41,841 bases of DNA from Hyphomonadaceae bacterium (GCA_947474455.1 CANJIL010000006.1:68037-109877), one strand, 5' to 3'; shown: positions 9,236 to 17,840, numbered from the stretch's first letter. The notes: generated by a model from the sequence alone, not told the origin. Numbers and translations: made by a program.

Positions 9236-10105
9236 TCAAACCATGTCGGAAAGCGACCGCATCACGGTCACTTTCGCGGCTAGCATCGACGCGATCCCGG
9301 CGACGAGGGGGGAGACGCCCAGAATGAGCCCATCAGCCAGCGACAGTGACAGCTGTGGGAGGAGCCAGATCTGCTGATCCGCCTGCTTGACCAGGAACAG
9401 CATGAATGCTGCCGCGCCGAACGCCAAGAGGGCGCCGAGCGCGCCAGCCTGGACGCCCAGCATCAGGAAGCGGCGCTCGAAAAGACCTGCTATAAAGCCA
9501 TCCTTGGCGCCTGTGAGGTGGAGAAGCTCCACGATGTCGCGGCGGGCGAGAAGAGTTGCGTGCGTCGCGAAGGCGATGACGGCGAGACCGGTGGCGCCGA
9601 GAAGCCCCACGGCGATAAGGGCGGCGAGGCCTGCAAGTTCAGTGGCGCGCTTCACGTCCTGCGACCAGACGACATGGTCGTCGACAATGGCATCGAGGCT
9701 GGCTGCCTTGAGAATGGCGGAGAGACGCTCGTCTGATGCTGCGCCGCCGGGAGCGGCTTCGGCGGCGATGAGGTGAGGAAGTGGCAGGTCGGCGGGAATG
9801 CCGGAGGCGCCGAGCCAGGGCCGGAGCAGTTCTTCCGACTCTTTACGTTCGAGCGCGCGGGCGGAAACGATGCCAGGCGCAGTTTTGATGAGTTGGAGGG
9901 CGCGCGTCGTGGCTGCGTCATCGCCGCGCACGCGGATGGTGATCTGGCCTGTGACCTGATCGGCCCACGCATCGGCGGCGGAATAGGCGGAGCGCGCGAC
10001 GAGGCCGGAGAGGGCGGCGAGGAAGCAGAGTGCGCAGACGACGAAGAATAGCGCGGCTTCGCGCGCGTCTTCCTTTGGCAACAGAGGCGCGAGCGAAGGC
10101 TTCAT
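9236..10105 (-). CDS. ftsX: Cell division protein FtsX
   Basis: FtsX is the membrane subunit of the FtsEX complex, which couples ATP hydrolysis to periplasmic peptidoglycan hydrolase activation at the septum. The 289-residue protein has a first membrane helix (ALFFVVCALCFLAALSGLV), a periplasmic domain with the typical ALERKESEELLRPWLGASG, then three C-terminal helices (including LAALIAVGLLGATGLAVIAF), and the ARRDIVELLHLTGAKDGFIAGLF coupling segment. Its start overlaps the ftsE stop by 4 bp. It is on the short side for the family. Confidence 0.93.
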   Translation of the reverse strand: MKPSLAPLLPKEDAREAALFFVVCALCFLAALSGLVARSAYSAADAWADQVTGQITIRVRGDDAATTRALQLIKTAPGIVSARALERKESEELLRPWLGASGIPADLPLPHLIAAEAAPGGAASDERLSAILKAASLDAIVDDHVVWSQDVKRATELAGLAALIAVGLLGATGLAVIAFATHATLLARRDIVELLHLTGAKDGFIAGLFERRFLMLGVQAGALGALLAFGAAAFMLFLVKQADQQIWLLPQLSLSLADGLILGVSPLVAGIASMLAAKVTVMRSLSDMV

Positions 10106-10830
10106 GCCGGCGTCTCCGGCGCAGCGACCTGCTGTGCGGGCACGCGAACGACCATTCCGTCAGCGAGACGCAGGACATCTGTCCTGGCCTTGCGCACCAT
10201 GGCGAGGTCGTGAGTGGCGATCAGCACCGTTGTGTTGAGACGCCGGTTGAGCTCGCGAAAGAGGCGGAGCAGGCGGTCGCCCATTTCCTCGTCGACATTG
10301 CCGGTGGGCTCGTCGGCGATGATGAGGTCGGGCTTCACGACGACGGCGCGGGCGATGGCGACGCGCTGTTTCTCGCCACCGGACAGCGTGGCGGGGCGGG
10401 CGTCTAGCCGGTCGCCGAGGCCGACCCATTTCAGCAGTTCGATGACGTCGTTCCGGTAGGTTTTCTCGTGCTGTCCCAAGACGCGGAGCGGCAGGGCGAC
10501 ATTTTCGTAGGCGCTGAGATGGTCAAGGAGGCGGAATTCCTGGAAGACGACCCCGATGCGGCGGCGGAGCGGGGCCAGATCCTTCCGGGACAACCGGCTG
10601 GTATCAACCCCAAACATGGAAACCCGGCCGGCCGTAGGCCTTAAAGCCAGATAGGCCAATCTCAGCAAGGTGGACTTCCCGGCCCCGGACGGACCGGTAA
10701 GAAATGTCATCGAACCGGCCTTAAGTTGCAGAGAAACATCAGCAAGAACATCGGCTTCCGGTCCATAGGACAGGCCGATACGGTCCAGGCGGATGACCGG
10801 TTCATCTGAGGTTAGGCTGCTTTCCCGCAT
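10102..10830 (-). CDS. ftsE: Cell division ATP-binding protein FtsE
   Basis: This is the ABC ATPase partner of FtsX. The 242-residue protein carries Walker A GPSGAGKST (46-54), a Q-loop in VVFQEFRLLDHLSAYENV, the signature LSGGEKQRVAIARA, Walker B LIIADEPTGNVD and the switch His in IATHD. An AGGGGAG ribosome-binding site precedes the ATG. It is the first gene of the minus-strand envelope operon and divergent from the zinc-ribbon gene across an ~80-bp intergenic space that should hold both promoters. Confidence 0.95.
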   Translation of the reverse strand: MRESSLTSDEPVIRLDRIGLSYGPEADVLADVSLQLKAGSMTFLTGPSGAGKSTLLRLAYLALRPTAGRVSMFGVDTSRLSRKDLAPLRRRIGVVFQEFRLLDHLSAYENVALPLRVLGQHEKTYRNDVIELLKWVGLGDRLDARPATLSGGEKQRVAIARAVVVKPDLIIADEPTGNVDEEMGDRLLRLFRELNRRLNTTVLIATHDLAMVRKARTDVLRLADGMVVRVPAQQVAAPETPA

Positions 10831-10909
10831 GACTCCCCTGGGCAGTTTATCTTTCAGAATCCAGCCCTAATTGGACTATATTAACCAGTCCTGTGATTCC
10901 GATAATGCG

Positions 10910-11830
10910 ATGATCCTCGTCTGTCCGTCTTGCGATACGCGATATTTCGCTGACGACGCCTCCATCGGTAAGGAGGGGCGTCGCGTGCGATGCGCCACCT
11001 GTGGCCACGCCTGGCACGCAAAATTGCCCGAGGAAGAGGGCGAACCCGTTGTCGCCGAGGAGACCGGGCTTACCCGCGAACAGGTCGAGCGCCTCCGCCA
11101 GACGGCGGCGGAGAACACCAAGGCGCGTGCGGGCCCGCACGCGGAATTCCGGGCGCGCGAGCACGCCAAACGCAAGCGCCATCGCGGACGAGCGGTGACC
11201 ATCGCCTGGGCCACCGGCTTTGCGCTTTTCGTTTCGCTGGTTGGCGCGGCGGTGTTGTTCCGCAACGAGGTGGCGGAGGCTTTCCCGCGCGCGGCGACGA
11301 TTTACCGCCTCGTCGGGCTAGAGGTGAACCGCTTTGGCCTGACGTTCGAGAATGTCGAAGCGCGACGGACCTTCGATGGGACAACGCCGGTGCTGACCGT
11401 GACAGGTGCGGTGATCAACAGCGGCGAAGAGCGGCTGGACACGCCGCAGCTGCGCGTGAAGCTGAAGGACGAGGCCGGCAATACTGTGCAGACGTGGACC
11501 GACAATTTCAGCCTGCCGTCCCTGGGGCCGGCCGAGCGGACGGAGTTCTCGTCGCGGTTCGAGGCGCCTCCAGTGGAGACGTATCGGCTGACGGTCAGCT
11601 TCGCGCGCGCGGAGGGCGAAGAGTCGATTGGCGGCGATACCGACATCCAGGCGACCACTGAAGGCGGCGGCGTTGCGCACGATGACAACACTTCAGGCGC
11701 CAAGCCGGCGGAGGCGCATGAAGAGCCGCCCTGGTCTGGCGGCGATGGCGCAGGCGAGCATGTCGCTGCCGACGCTGCTCCCGCAGAGCCGGCGCATGTC
11801 GAACCGACCAGGGAGACCGACCATCACTGA
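10910..11830 (+). CDS. MJ0042-type zinc-ribbon membrane protein
   Basis: The 306-residue protein starts MILVCPSCDTRYFADD and has a CPSC...CATC zinc ribbon within the first ~30 residues, as in the MJ0042 family. A basic stretch (AKRKRHRGRA) is followed by one membrane helix (VTIAWATGFALFVSLVGAA) and a C-terminal beta-rich domain (TGAVINSGEERLDTPQLRVKLKDEAG...) like DUF3426. The topology suggests a cytoplasmic zinc ribbon and a periplasmic domain. The tail is Glu/Ala/His-rich and low complexity. A TTG at 10871 is an alternative start. The 3' end overlaps the phosphoribosyltransferase by 35 bp. Confidence 0.85.
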   Translation: MILVCPSCDTRYFADDASIGKEGRRVRCATCGHAWHAKLPEEEGEPVVAEETGLTREQVERLRQTAAENTKARAGPHAEFRAREHAKRKRHRGRAVTIAWATGFALFVSLVGAAVLFRNEVAEAFPRAATIYRLVGLEVNRFGLTFENVEARRTFDGTTPVLTVTGAVINSGEERLDTPQLRVKLKDEAGNTVQTWTDNFSLPSLGPAERTEFSSRFEAPPVETYRLTVSFARAEGEESIGGDTDIQATTEGGGVAHDDNTSGAKPAEAHEEPPWSGGDGAGEHVAADAAPAEPAHVEPTRETDHH

Positions 11831-12365
11831 CCTTGCAGTTCCGGCCGATGTCGACGTCCTGCTGAGGGCGGACGAGGTTGACGCCCGGATCGAGGCGCTG
11901 GCGGACAAGCTGGCGCCGCAGGTGTCGATGGGCGCGTGGACGGCTGTCGTCATTCTGCTGGGCGCGACGCCTTTCGCTGCTGACCTGATGCGCGCCTTTG
12001 CACGCCGCGGAATCGACATGGGCTTCGACGCGCTTTGGCTGGAGAGCTATGCGGATGCGCGCGAAAGCTCCGGTCGGATGCTGGTGCGCGCGGATGTGGC
12101 GCGCCCGGTGGAGGATCGCGGCATTCTGCTGATCGACGACGTGTTCGATAGCGGCCGCACGATCTCGTTCGCCCGCGACCACATGCTGCACAAGGGTGCG
12201 CGCGAGGTGCTCACGTGCGTGTTCGCGCGCAAGCCGGAAGCAGTGGCCACCGGGCTGGACGTCTGGGCGTGGGATGCGCCGCACCGCTATCTCGTTGGGT
12301 ATGGCATGGACGACGCCGGCAAGCTGCGCGGCCTGCCATTCGTGGGTGCAATCAAGGGCGCCTAG
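11796..12365 (+). CDS. Hypoxanthine-type phosphoribosyltransferase
   Basis: The 189-residue protein has the PRPP-binding loop GILLIDDVFDSGRTIS and the GFDALWLESYADARESSGR segment matching the flexible-loop region of HPRT-family enzymes; RADEVDARIEALADKLA at the N-terminus is also family-like. HPRTs salvage hypoxanthine and guanine with PRPP, but specificity cannot be read here. I start it at ATG 11796, which overlaps the upstream gene; the frame is open further but the extension is Arg-rich shadow of the neighbour. It converges on the TIGR02302 gene. Confidence 0.85.
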   Translation: MSNRPGRPTITDLAVPADVDVLLRADEVDARIEALADKLAPQVSMGAWTAVVILLGATPFAADLMRAFARRGIDMGFDALWLESYADARESSGRMLVRADVARPVEDRGILLIDDVFDSGRTISFARDHMLHKGAREVLTCVFARKPEAVATGLDVWAWDAPHRYLVGYGMDDAGKLRGLPFVGAIKGA

Positions 12366-12393
12366 ATCGCACTGATCTTGCGAGTTGGTCTCT

Positions 12394-12410
12394 CCCCCTT
12401 TTCAAGGGGG
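12394..12410. terminator. Hairpin between convergent genes
   Basis: A perfect 7-bp stem (CCCCCTT / AAGGGGG) with a 3-base loop in the 95-bp gap between the phosphoribosyltransferase and the convergent TIGR02302 gene. Position suggests a terminator; it has no clear U-tract and could instead be part of a dispersed repeat. Confidence 0.45.
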
Positions 12411-12460
12411 GCCTTGTTGGGCGACCCAGCGTAGCAATTGAATCGTCGCCCGCAATGCGA

Positions 12461-15313
12461 TCAGAACCGTTCGAGCAGGCGGTTGAGGTATTCGAGTTCT
12501 TCGCGGGTGAGGGCGCGGTTGCCGGCTCGGCGGCGGATTTCGTCGAGGATTTCACGTGCTTTCTGGCGGTCCATCTCCTCGGGGATCTGGACGTTGTCGC
12601 CATAGCCGCTGTCGCCGTTGTTGAGGCGGCCGAGGACGTCGCGTTCATCCCGCTCTTCACGCGCTTCTGGATCGTTCTCGTCGTTGATGCGGGCGAGTTC
12701 GCTGGAGCGGTCGGCCAGCGAGGACATGGCCTGTTGCTGCGCTTCCTTGGCGGCGGCGAAGTCGCCACGGCGCAGGGCTTCCTCCGCGCGCTTCTGCATC
12801 TCAATGGCGTTGCCAAGCAGGCGGCGTGTCCGCTCGGATTCCTGGCCGTAGCGAGCGTCGCCCTGCGCGCCGGGACGGCCGGGTTGGCCGCCGGGGCCGC
12901 CGCGATCGGCCTGATCGCCTCCTGGGCCGTCGCCGCCTAATTGCTGACCGGGCTGCTGGCCGGGCTGATTGCCCTGTTGTCCCTGTCCTTGCTGGCCCTG
13001 CTGTCCCTGTTGCTGGCCGGGGCCCTGACCTTGTTGCTGACCTTGGCCTTGCTGCTCGCCCTGACCTTGCTGTTCGCCCTGACCTTGCTGTTCGCCCTGG
13101 CCCTGTTGTTTACCCTGACCCTTCTGACCCTGCTGCTGGCCCTCACCTTCTTGGCCCTCAGGTTGTTTCGGCTGGCCGCCGCCGGAACGCATCTGCTGCT
13201 CGAGGCGCTCGCGCAATTGCCGCTGCTGGTCGGCAAGCTCCTGGCCCTTCTGCGGGCTGGCGCCGTCGCGCTGGGCTTCTTCGGTCTGGTCGTTGAGGTC
13301 GCGCTGGTCGTTCATGGCGCGGTTGGTGTCCTGGAGCGCGCGGTTCATCGCGCGGTTCATCGGACCATCCTGCTGCTGGCCGTCGGTATTTCCCTGACGG
13401 CCCATCGTGACCTGCATGTTCTCCATCTTTTCGAGGAGTTTCTGCATGTCGTTCAGAAGCTGGCGCGCCTGGTCGCGGGCGCCGGTTTCGGCGAGATCGC
13501 GCAGGGCCTGCAGCATGCGGGTGAGTTCGTCGTCACCCATCTGCTGGCCAGGCGCACCGCCGCTCTGCTGCTGGTTGCCATCCTGCGAGACGTTGCCGTT
13601 GCGCATGGCTTCCGCGATCTGGGCGGCGAGATAGTTCTCGATCGCCTGTTCGTACATGTCCATCAGGCGCTTGATTTCTTCTTCCGACGCGCCGCGGCGG
13701 AGCGCTTCCTCCAGCGCGCGGCGGGCAGCTTCGAGCGCGGAAGTGGCGTCGGCGAGGCTGCCGTATTCGGCGCGCAGGGCGATGTCCCACAACAGGCCTT
13801 CGGCGCTCTCGGCTTCCTCGCGATTGCGCGCGCTGTCGATGATGCCGTGGGCGTTGCGCAGGCCCATGAAGATCACGGGGTCCTGGAAATAGTCCTCCGG
13901 GCGCCAGGTGATGGCCTCGAGCAGCATGACGGAGCGCTTGATCTCCTTCGGCGCCCAGCGGAGACGTGAGGCCGACGCGACGGCCAGGGCGTTGTAGCCC
14001 GTGCCGGTGACATTGGTGAAATTGTCCTCGCCCTCGGGCGCCTGTTTGTATTCTTCCCAGTTGCGCAGCAGAACCGCCCGCGCTTCCTGCGCCATGCGGG
14101 CGTTGGGCTGGAGGAAGATCTTCTCGGGCAGGCGATAGGAGAAGACCTCGCTTTCGGCTATCTGGCCGGCGGCGTCGGTGGCGCGGAGCTTCGCCTGCAG
14201 GTCCATGCCGGCCCAGCGATGCTTCACCAGGTCCTGCGAGTAATTGCCTTCTTCCTCGACCGGCGATAGCGCGACCGTCTCGACGGGAACTGCGTCCTCG
14301 ATGACGCCGGCGGAGGCGGGAATGTCCTTGCGACCGAAGAAGACGAGTTCAAGTTTGTCGACACCGTAGTCGTCCGCGATCTTGTATTTGAATTCCGTGC
14401 GGTCGCCGTCGCCGAGCTTCGGCGGTTCGATGAAGGAGACTGTGGGGGATGCGTCGTCCGTGACGGTGAACGGGAAGCTCGCGCGCGTGCCCCAGAAATT
14501 CACCGCGATGGTCATCGGTTCTTTCACCACGACGCGGGCTTCGTACGCGTTCTGGATGTCGGCTTGCGGATGCAGCGTGACTGTGCCGCCATCGACGGGC
14601 ATCACTACGATCTGCGGTGCGCCGGGGCCGATGACACGCAGCGTGACTTCGGAGCCTTCGGGCGCCTTGGCCGACTGGCCCGGCGTGAGCACGAAGGGCG
14701 CGGAGCCGGTGTAGACCGGCGGGGTGATCCAGGCTTCGATCTTGAGCGTGTGGGCGCCGAAGAGGGCGCCGAAATCCGGGAACAGGCCTTTGCCCATCCG
14801 CTCGGGCGCGGAGGTGTTGGCGAAGACGCCGGCGATGAGGATGAGGGTGGGCGCGGCGAGGCGGAGATAGAGCGGGTCAGCCTGCTTCCAGTGCGGGCGG
14901 ACGTCGAGCTTGCCGACCCTTGCGGCGAGCGCGGCCATGCGGTCGCGGTGTTCCTGCCAAAGCGTCCAGCCAGGGGCGTCCACCTTGGCGGGCCGGTCGG
15001 TCCAGACGCTGAGCGGGCGGCCTTCGATGGCGCTGTCGATCAGGTCGCGTGCTTCATCGTCGGACGGCGCGCGCCAGACTTTCCAGCCGACCAGCATGGT
15101 TGTGATGAAACCGACCCAGAAGACGACGCCGATCGTCGCCTGCACTTCCAACGCCAGGAGCGTGTAGAGGCCGCTGAGCCAGAAAACCGCAAAAATTGTG
15201 AACCAGACGAGGGGGGGCAGGGTCGAGCGGATGAGGGCGGGCCAGAAGAGGCTTCGGCGCGCGGAAGCTATCCGAGCGTCAAGCTTCTGTCTGAGGCCAA
15301 ATCCGTCAGCCAC
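12461..15313 (-). CDS. TIGR02302 (DUF4175) family membrane protein with Gln/Gly-rich tail
   Basis: A 950-residue alphaproteobacterial protein of unknown function. The N-terminus has a membrane hairpin (LIRSTLPPLVWFTIFAVFWLSGLY, then TIGVVFWVGFITTMLVGW) and a third short hydrophobic stretch near residue 155. A large periplasmic beta-rich part follows (GAHTLKIEAWITPPVYTG... SFIEPPKLGDGDRTEFKYKIADDYGV). Next is a helical coiled-coil segment, a QGQ/GEQQ low-complexity tract, and a conserved C-terminus (IPEEMDRQKAREILDEIRRR, LTREELEYLNRLLERF). It starts with GTG and overlaps lysA by 8 bp. Order and length match the TIGR02302 family as I know it. Confidence 0.88.
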   Translation of the reverse strand: MADGFGLRQKLDARIASARRSLFWPALIRSTLPPLVWFTIFAVFWLSGLYTLLALEVQATIGVVFWVGFITTMLVGWKVWRAPSDDEARDLIDSAIEGRPLSVWTDRPAKVDAPGWTLWQEHRDRMAALAARVGKLDVRPHWKQADPLYLRLAAPTLILIAGVFANTSAPERMGKGLFPDFGALFGAHTLKIEAWITPPVYTGSAPFVLTPGQSAKAPEGSEVTLRVIGPGAPQIVVMPVDGGTVTLHPQADIQNAYEARVVVKEPMTIAVNFWGTRASFPFTVTDDASPTVSFIEPPKLGDGDRTEFKYKIADDYGVDKLELVFFGRKDIPASAGVIEDAVPVETVALSPVEEEGNYSQDLVKHRWAGMDLQAKLRATDAAGQIAESEVFSYRLPEKIFLQPNARMAQEARAVLLRNWEEYKQAPEGEDNFTNVTGTGYNALAVASASRLRWAPKEIKRSVMLLEAITWRPEDYFQDPVIFMGLRNAHGIIDSARNREEAESAEGLLWDIALRAEYGSLADATSALEAARRALEEALRRGASEEEIKRLMDMYEQAIENYLAAQIAEAMRNGNVSQDGNQQQSGGAPGQQMGDDELTRMLQALRDLAETGARDQARQLLNDMQKLLEKMENMQVTMGRQGNTDGQQQDGPMNRAMNRALQDTNRAMNDQRDLNDQTEEAQRDGASPQKGQELADQQRQLRERLEQQMRSGGGQPKQPEGQEGEGQQQGQKGQGKQQGQGEQQGQGEQQGQGEQQGQGQQQGQGPGQQQGQQGQQGQGQQGNQPGQQPGQQLGGDGPGGDQADRGGPGGQPGRPGAQGDARYGQESERTRRLLGNAIEMQKRAEEALRRGDFAAAKEAQQQAMSSLADRSSELARINDENDPEAREERDERDVLGRLNNGDSGYGDNVQIPEEMDRQKAREILDEIRRRAGNRALTREELEYLNRLLERF
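12941..13160. repeat. Imperfect tandem repeats coding for a Gln-Gly-rich tract
   Basis: Within the TIGR02302 gene, short imperfect repeats encode runs of GQ, QQGQG and EQQGQG. The clearest are three 18-bp units between about 13051 and 13104 that differ by one to three bases. Such coding repeats may vary in number between strains without shifting the frame. Confidence 0.85.
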
Positions 15314-16577
15314 TCGCTATCCAATCTGGGGCCCGTTCCAGGGCGATCATCTCGTCGAATGTCGGCCGGCGGCGGACGACAACACAAGCATCGCCTCGAA
15401 CGAGGGCCTCTGCAACCAGTGGTCTCGAATTATACTGGGACGACAATGTGGCGCCGTAGGCGCCTGCGGTCATGAAGGCCACGAGATCGCCCTCATGCAG
15501 GGGGGGCATGGAGCGGTCCTTGGCGAAACGGTCGGTGCTTTCGCAGATGGGCCCCACAAGGTCCACGGGACTGCGGGTAGCGCCCAAAGCAGGCGTTCTG
15601 ACCGGCAGGACCTCATGATAGGCGCTATAGAGCGCAGGGCGCATCAAGTCGTTCATCCCGGCGTCGAGGATCACGAACGTCCGGCCGTCGCGCTCTTTGA
15701 TGTACTCCACCTTCGAGATCAAAACTCCGGCATTTCCAGCGATTAACCGTCCCGGTTCGAAGATAAGCTGGACGTCGAGGCTGCCCAGCACGTCGCGGGC
15801 CTGGTTTGCATAGACCAAGGGGCTGTCGGGGTCTTCGCCGTCCTTGTAGGGCACGCCGAGACCGCCGCCGAAATCGACGCGCGAAATCGCAAAGCCGCGG
15901 TCGCGCAACCGGCGAACCAGGGCGACTACTTTTTCCCACGCCGCGCGGAACTGTTCGACGCGCATGATCTGGCTGCCGATGTGGACGGCGATGCCGACGG
16001 GATCGATGCCGGGCAGGCGGCTGGCTTCGTCATAAAAGGCGTCAGCCTCGTGCCAGGCGATCCCGAACTTGTGCTCGGCGGAGCCTGTGGAGATATGGGC
16101 GTGGCCGCCGGCCTCGACATGCGGATTGACGCGGAACGCGATGGGTGCGCGCTTGCCCATCTCGCTGGCGATTTTCGAGAGGCGGTGGAGTTCGGGCAGC
16201 GACTCGACGTTGAACTGGTGGATGCCGCGCGTGAGGCCGATCTTCATTTCCTCAGCCGTCTTGGCGACGCCGGAGAAGACGATGCGGTTGGCGGGGACGC
16301 CTGCCTCCATCGCTTTCATCAACTCGCCGCCCGAGACTACGTCCGCGCCCGCGCCCATCTCGGCGAGCGTCGCGATGACGCCTAGATTGGAGTTGGCCTT
16401 GACCGCATAGGCGATCAGCACGTTGCGATTGGCGAAGGCGTCTGCGAGCACGCTGTAGTGACGTCGCAGGGTGGCGTCGGAATAGACATAGGCCGGCGTG
16501 CCGAGCTCGCGCGCCACCGCCTCCAGCGACACGTCCTCGCAGTGAAGGACGCCATTGCGATAGGCGAAGTGATGCAT
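15306..16577 (-). CDS. lysA: Diaminopimelate decarboxylase
   Basis: LysA decarboxylates meso-diaminopimelate to L-lysine, the last step of lysine synthesis. The 423-residue fold-type III PLP enzyme has the PLP lysine in YAVKANSN (Lys60), HIGSQI, the phosphate-binding GGGLGVPY, EPGRLIAGNAG, and the CESTDRF motif that supplies a substrate-binding Cys from the partner subunit. It follows lptM on the minus strand, an order also seen in other proteobacteria, and overlaps the TIGR02302 start. Confidence 0.96.
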   Translation of the reverse strand: MHHFAYRNGVLHCEDVSLEAVARELGTPAYVYSDATLRRHYSVLADAFANRNVLIAYAVKANSNLGVIATLAEMGAGADVVSGGELMKAMEAGVPANRIVFSGVAKTAEEMKIGLTRGIHQFNVESLPELHRLSKIASEMGKRAPIAFRVNPHVEAGGHAHISTGSAEHKFGIAWHEADAFYDEASRLPGIDPVGIAVHIGSQIMRVEQFRAAWEKVVALVRRLRDRGFAISRVDFGGGLGVPYKDGEDPDSPLVYANQARDVLGSLDVQLIFEPGRLIAGNAGVLISKVEYIKERDGRTFVILDAGMNDLMRPALYSAYHEVLPVRTPALGATRSPVDLVGPICESTDRFAKDRSMPPLHEGDLVAFMTAGAYGATLSSQYNSRPLVAEALVRGDACVVVRRRPTFDEMIALERAPDWIASG

Positions 16578-16656
16578 CGTTCGGGTTCCGGCTCACGTTT
16601 GTGGCGAGGTAGCGGATGCGGGGTGGCGTGTCACCCTGTAGATGGGGTTGTGCGGA

Positions 16657-16780
16657 CGCCCTCGTGGTTCGACGGGCGCCAGCTTTCGCTGCTGCTCACC
16701 ATGAGGGCTAACCTGCTGGCCTACCTATAGCCCTCATGCTGAGCAGGCCCGGAGGGCCGTCCGTCGAACCACGAGGGCGC
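16657..16780. repeat. Pair of inverted ~52-bp REP-like palindromic units
   Basis: Two copies of one palindromic unit (16657-16709 and 16729-16780) face each other across a 19-bp spacer. Each unit has outer arms CCCTCGTGGTTCGACGG / its complement and an inner arm around CTCACCATGAGGGCT or its near match. The arrangement is that of a bacterial interspersed mosaic element. It fills the gap between lptM and lysA. Confidence 0.85.
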
Positions 16781-16791
16781 GCGGAAGCTTG

Positions 16792-17049
16792 TTATTGCGG
16801 TCTGGCCGGCGGTGTTGCCTGTTGCTGCAGCTGTTGGCGGCGGGCGTCATCTGTCGCCTTGCGTTCGGCGTCCTGCCGGGCTTTTTCGGCCGCTGCGGCT
16901 TCCTCGGCGGCCTTGATGGTGCGCGGGTCAAGCGGGCCTTCGTTGGGCGGATTGCCCCACAGCGGCGCCGGGCGCTCGAGTTCGCCGCGCAGGCCGCATG
17001 CGGAGAAAAGAGTCGCGGCGAGACCAACTGCCAGAACGGTGCGGATCAC
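16792..17049 (-). CDS. lptM: LptM-like small lipoprotein
   Basis: An 85-residue lipoprotein: MIRTVLAVGLAATLFSACGL has a signal peptide with lipobox ending at Cys18, followed by RGELERPAPLWGNPP and an Ala/Glu/Lys-rich helical tail. Small lipoproteins with CGLRG-PLxxP motifs immediately upstream of lysA belong to the LptM (YifL) family, which assists maturation of the LptDE lipopolysaccharide translocon at the outer membrane. The tail is longer than in enterobacterial LptM. Assignment rests on the lipobox context and position. Confidence 0.8.
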   Translation of the reverse strand: MIRTVLAVGLAATLFSACGLRGELERPAPLWGNPPNEGPLDPRTIKAAEEAAAAEKARQDAERKATDDARRQQLQQQATPPARPQ

Positions 17050-17138
17050 TGCGTAACTCCGGGTTGCTGCCCCTTCCGCCTGATCGGCGGGCGGGCGGCG
17101 GATGTCAATTGGTCATGGCTGTAAGCGTCGCAGACGCG

Positions 17139-17504
17139 TCAATGCGGGGTTGGCTCGACCGCGTAGGTTTTGCCAAGCACGCCGAACTTTCTAGCGAGGC
17201 CCGCATCCATAGCAACTTGCATGACGGCCGCCACATCTGAATAACGAGCCGGGGAGTCAGGTTTGACCTTGAGGTCTGCGTTTGGGTCGGTGACGGCCTC
17301 ATGACGCTGCCTCAGCTCTTGCGTTGCTGCATGCTCCCCATTCAGCAGGATTGTGCAACCTTTGGCGATCTCGATGGTGATAATATGCTGATCCATGGAA
17401 GGCTCTGGCGTTGACGCTGAAGGTATTTGGCAGCCGGATGCCGCAAGCAGGGCTGCGATCAAGGCAAGATGTCGAGTCCGCGAGGTGGCTGCTCGATCGC
17501 TCAT
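17139..17504 (-). CDS. Lipoprotein with ExbD/TolR-like periplasmic domain
   Basis: The 121-residue product begins MSDRAATSRTRHLALIAALL with a lipobox at AASGC (Cys25). The mature part, IITIEIAKGCTILLNGEHAA... DLKVKPDSPARYSDVAAVMQVAMDAG, follows the ExbD/TolR periplasmic fold (beta strand, turn with NGE, then the helix-strand unit with a Y..V..VM..A...G pattern). ExbD and TolR normally have a transmembrane helix with an essential Asp; here it is replaced by a lipid anchor, so this cannot form the usual proton channel. An upstream ATG at 17540 would hide the signal peptide. Function unknown. It stands alone and its GC is lower than the neighbours'. Confidence 0.7.
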   Translation of the reverse strand: MSDRAATSRTRHLALIAALLAASGCQIPSASTPEPSMDQHIITIEIAKGCTILLNGEHAATQELRQRHEAVTDPNADLKVKPDSPARYSDVAAVMQVAMDAGLARKFGVLGKTYAVEPTPH

Positions 17505-17640
17505 GCCGCCAACAATAGCAGCCCGCTCACTTCCCGCCATCGATTTGCATTCCCGCGATCGAAAGCCTGCATGTCAAGATTGATCGCACAGATATGCTGT
17601 GGCGCTGTTGGAGTCAGGAAAGTGCCCCATCCCATGCGCT

Positions 17641-17747
17641 GTCATTCCCGCCGGAGCGAAGCAGAGAGCGGGAAGCCGGCCGTTGCATTCGAGCTTTGCG
17701 CCCCTGGGTTCCCGCTCTGCGCGGCTCTGCCGCTTGGCGGGAATGAC
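17641..17747. repeat. 107-bp palindromic intergenic element
   Basis: Terminal 12-bp perfect inverted arms (GTCATTCCCGCC / GGCGGGAATGAC) enclose nested near-palindromic arms (GCAGAGAGCGGGAA and TTCCCGCTCTGC). The whole can fold into one long hairpin. It sits in the 300-bp stretch between argH and the ExbD-like gene, in which I see no gene. Another fragment of similar style (GGATCCCGGCCTTCGCC) follows at ~17789. Confidence 0.75.
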
Positions 17748-17840
17748 GTTGGGTGGGGCGGCGGTGAGCGCGCTTGGCGCGCTGGCTGGATCCCGGCCTT
17801 CGCCAGGAACGCGCGTACGGGCTCACTCCTCCAGATTTCG

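Noticed and set aside
12941-13160. CRISPR-like regular repeats
   Set aside because: Units are short, contiguous, in frame and coding for Gln-Gly; there are no spacers.
12941-13969. A 342-residue hydrophobic protein on the plus strand
   Set aside because: It is the antisense shadow of the Gln/Gly-rich part of the TIGR02302 gene: antisense CTG-rich codons read as poly-Leu. The minus frame has conserved ends and family order.
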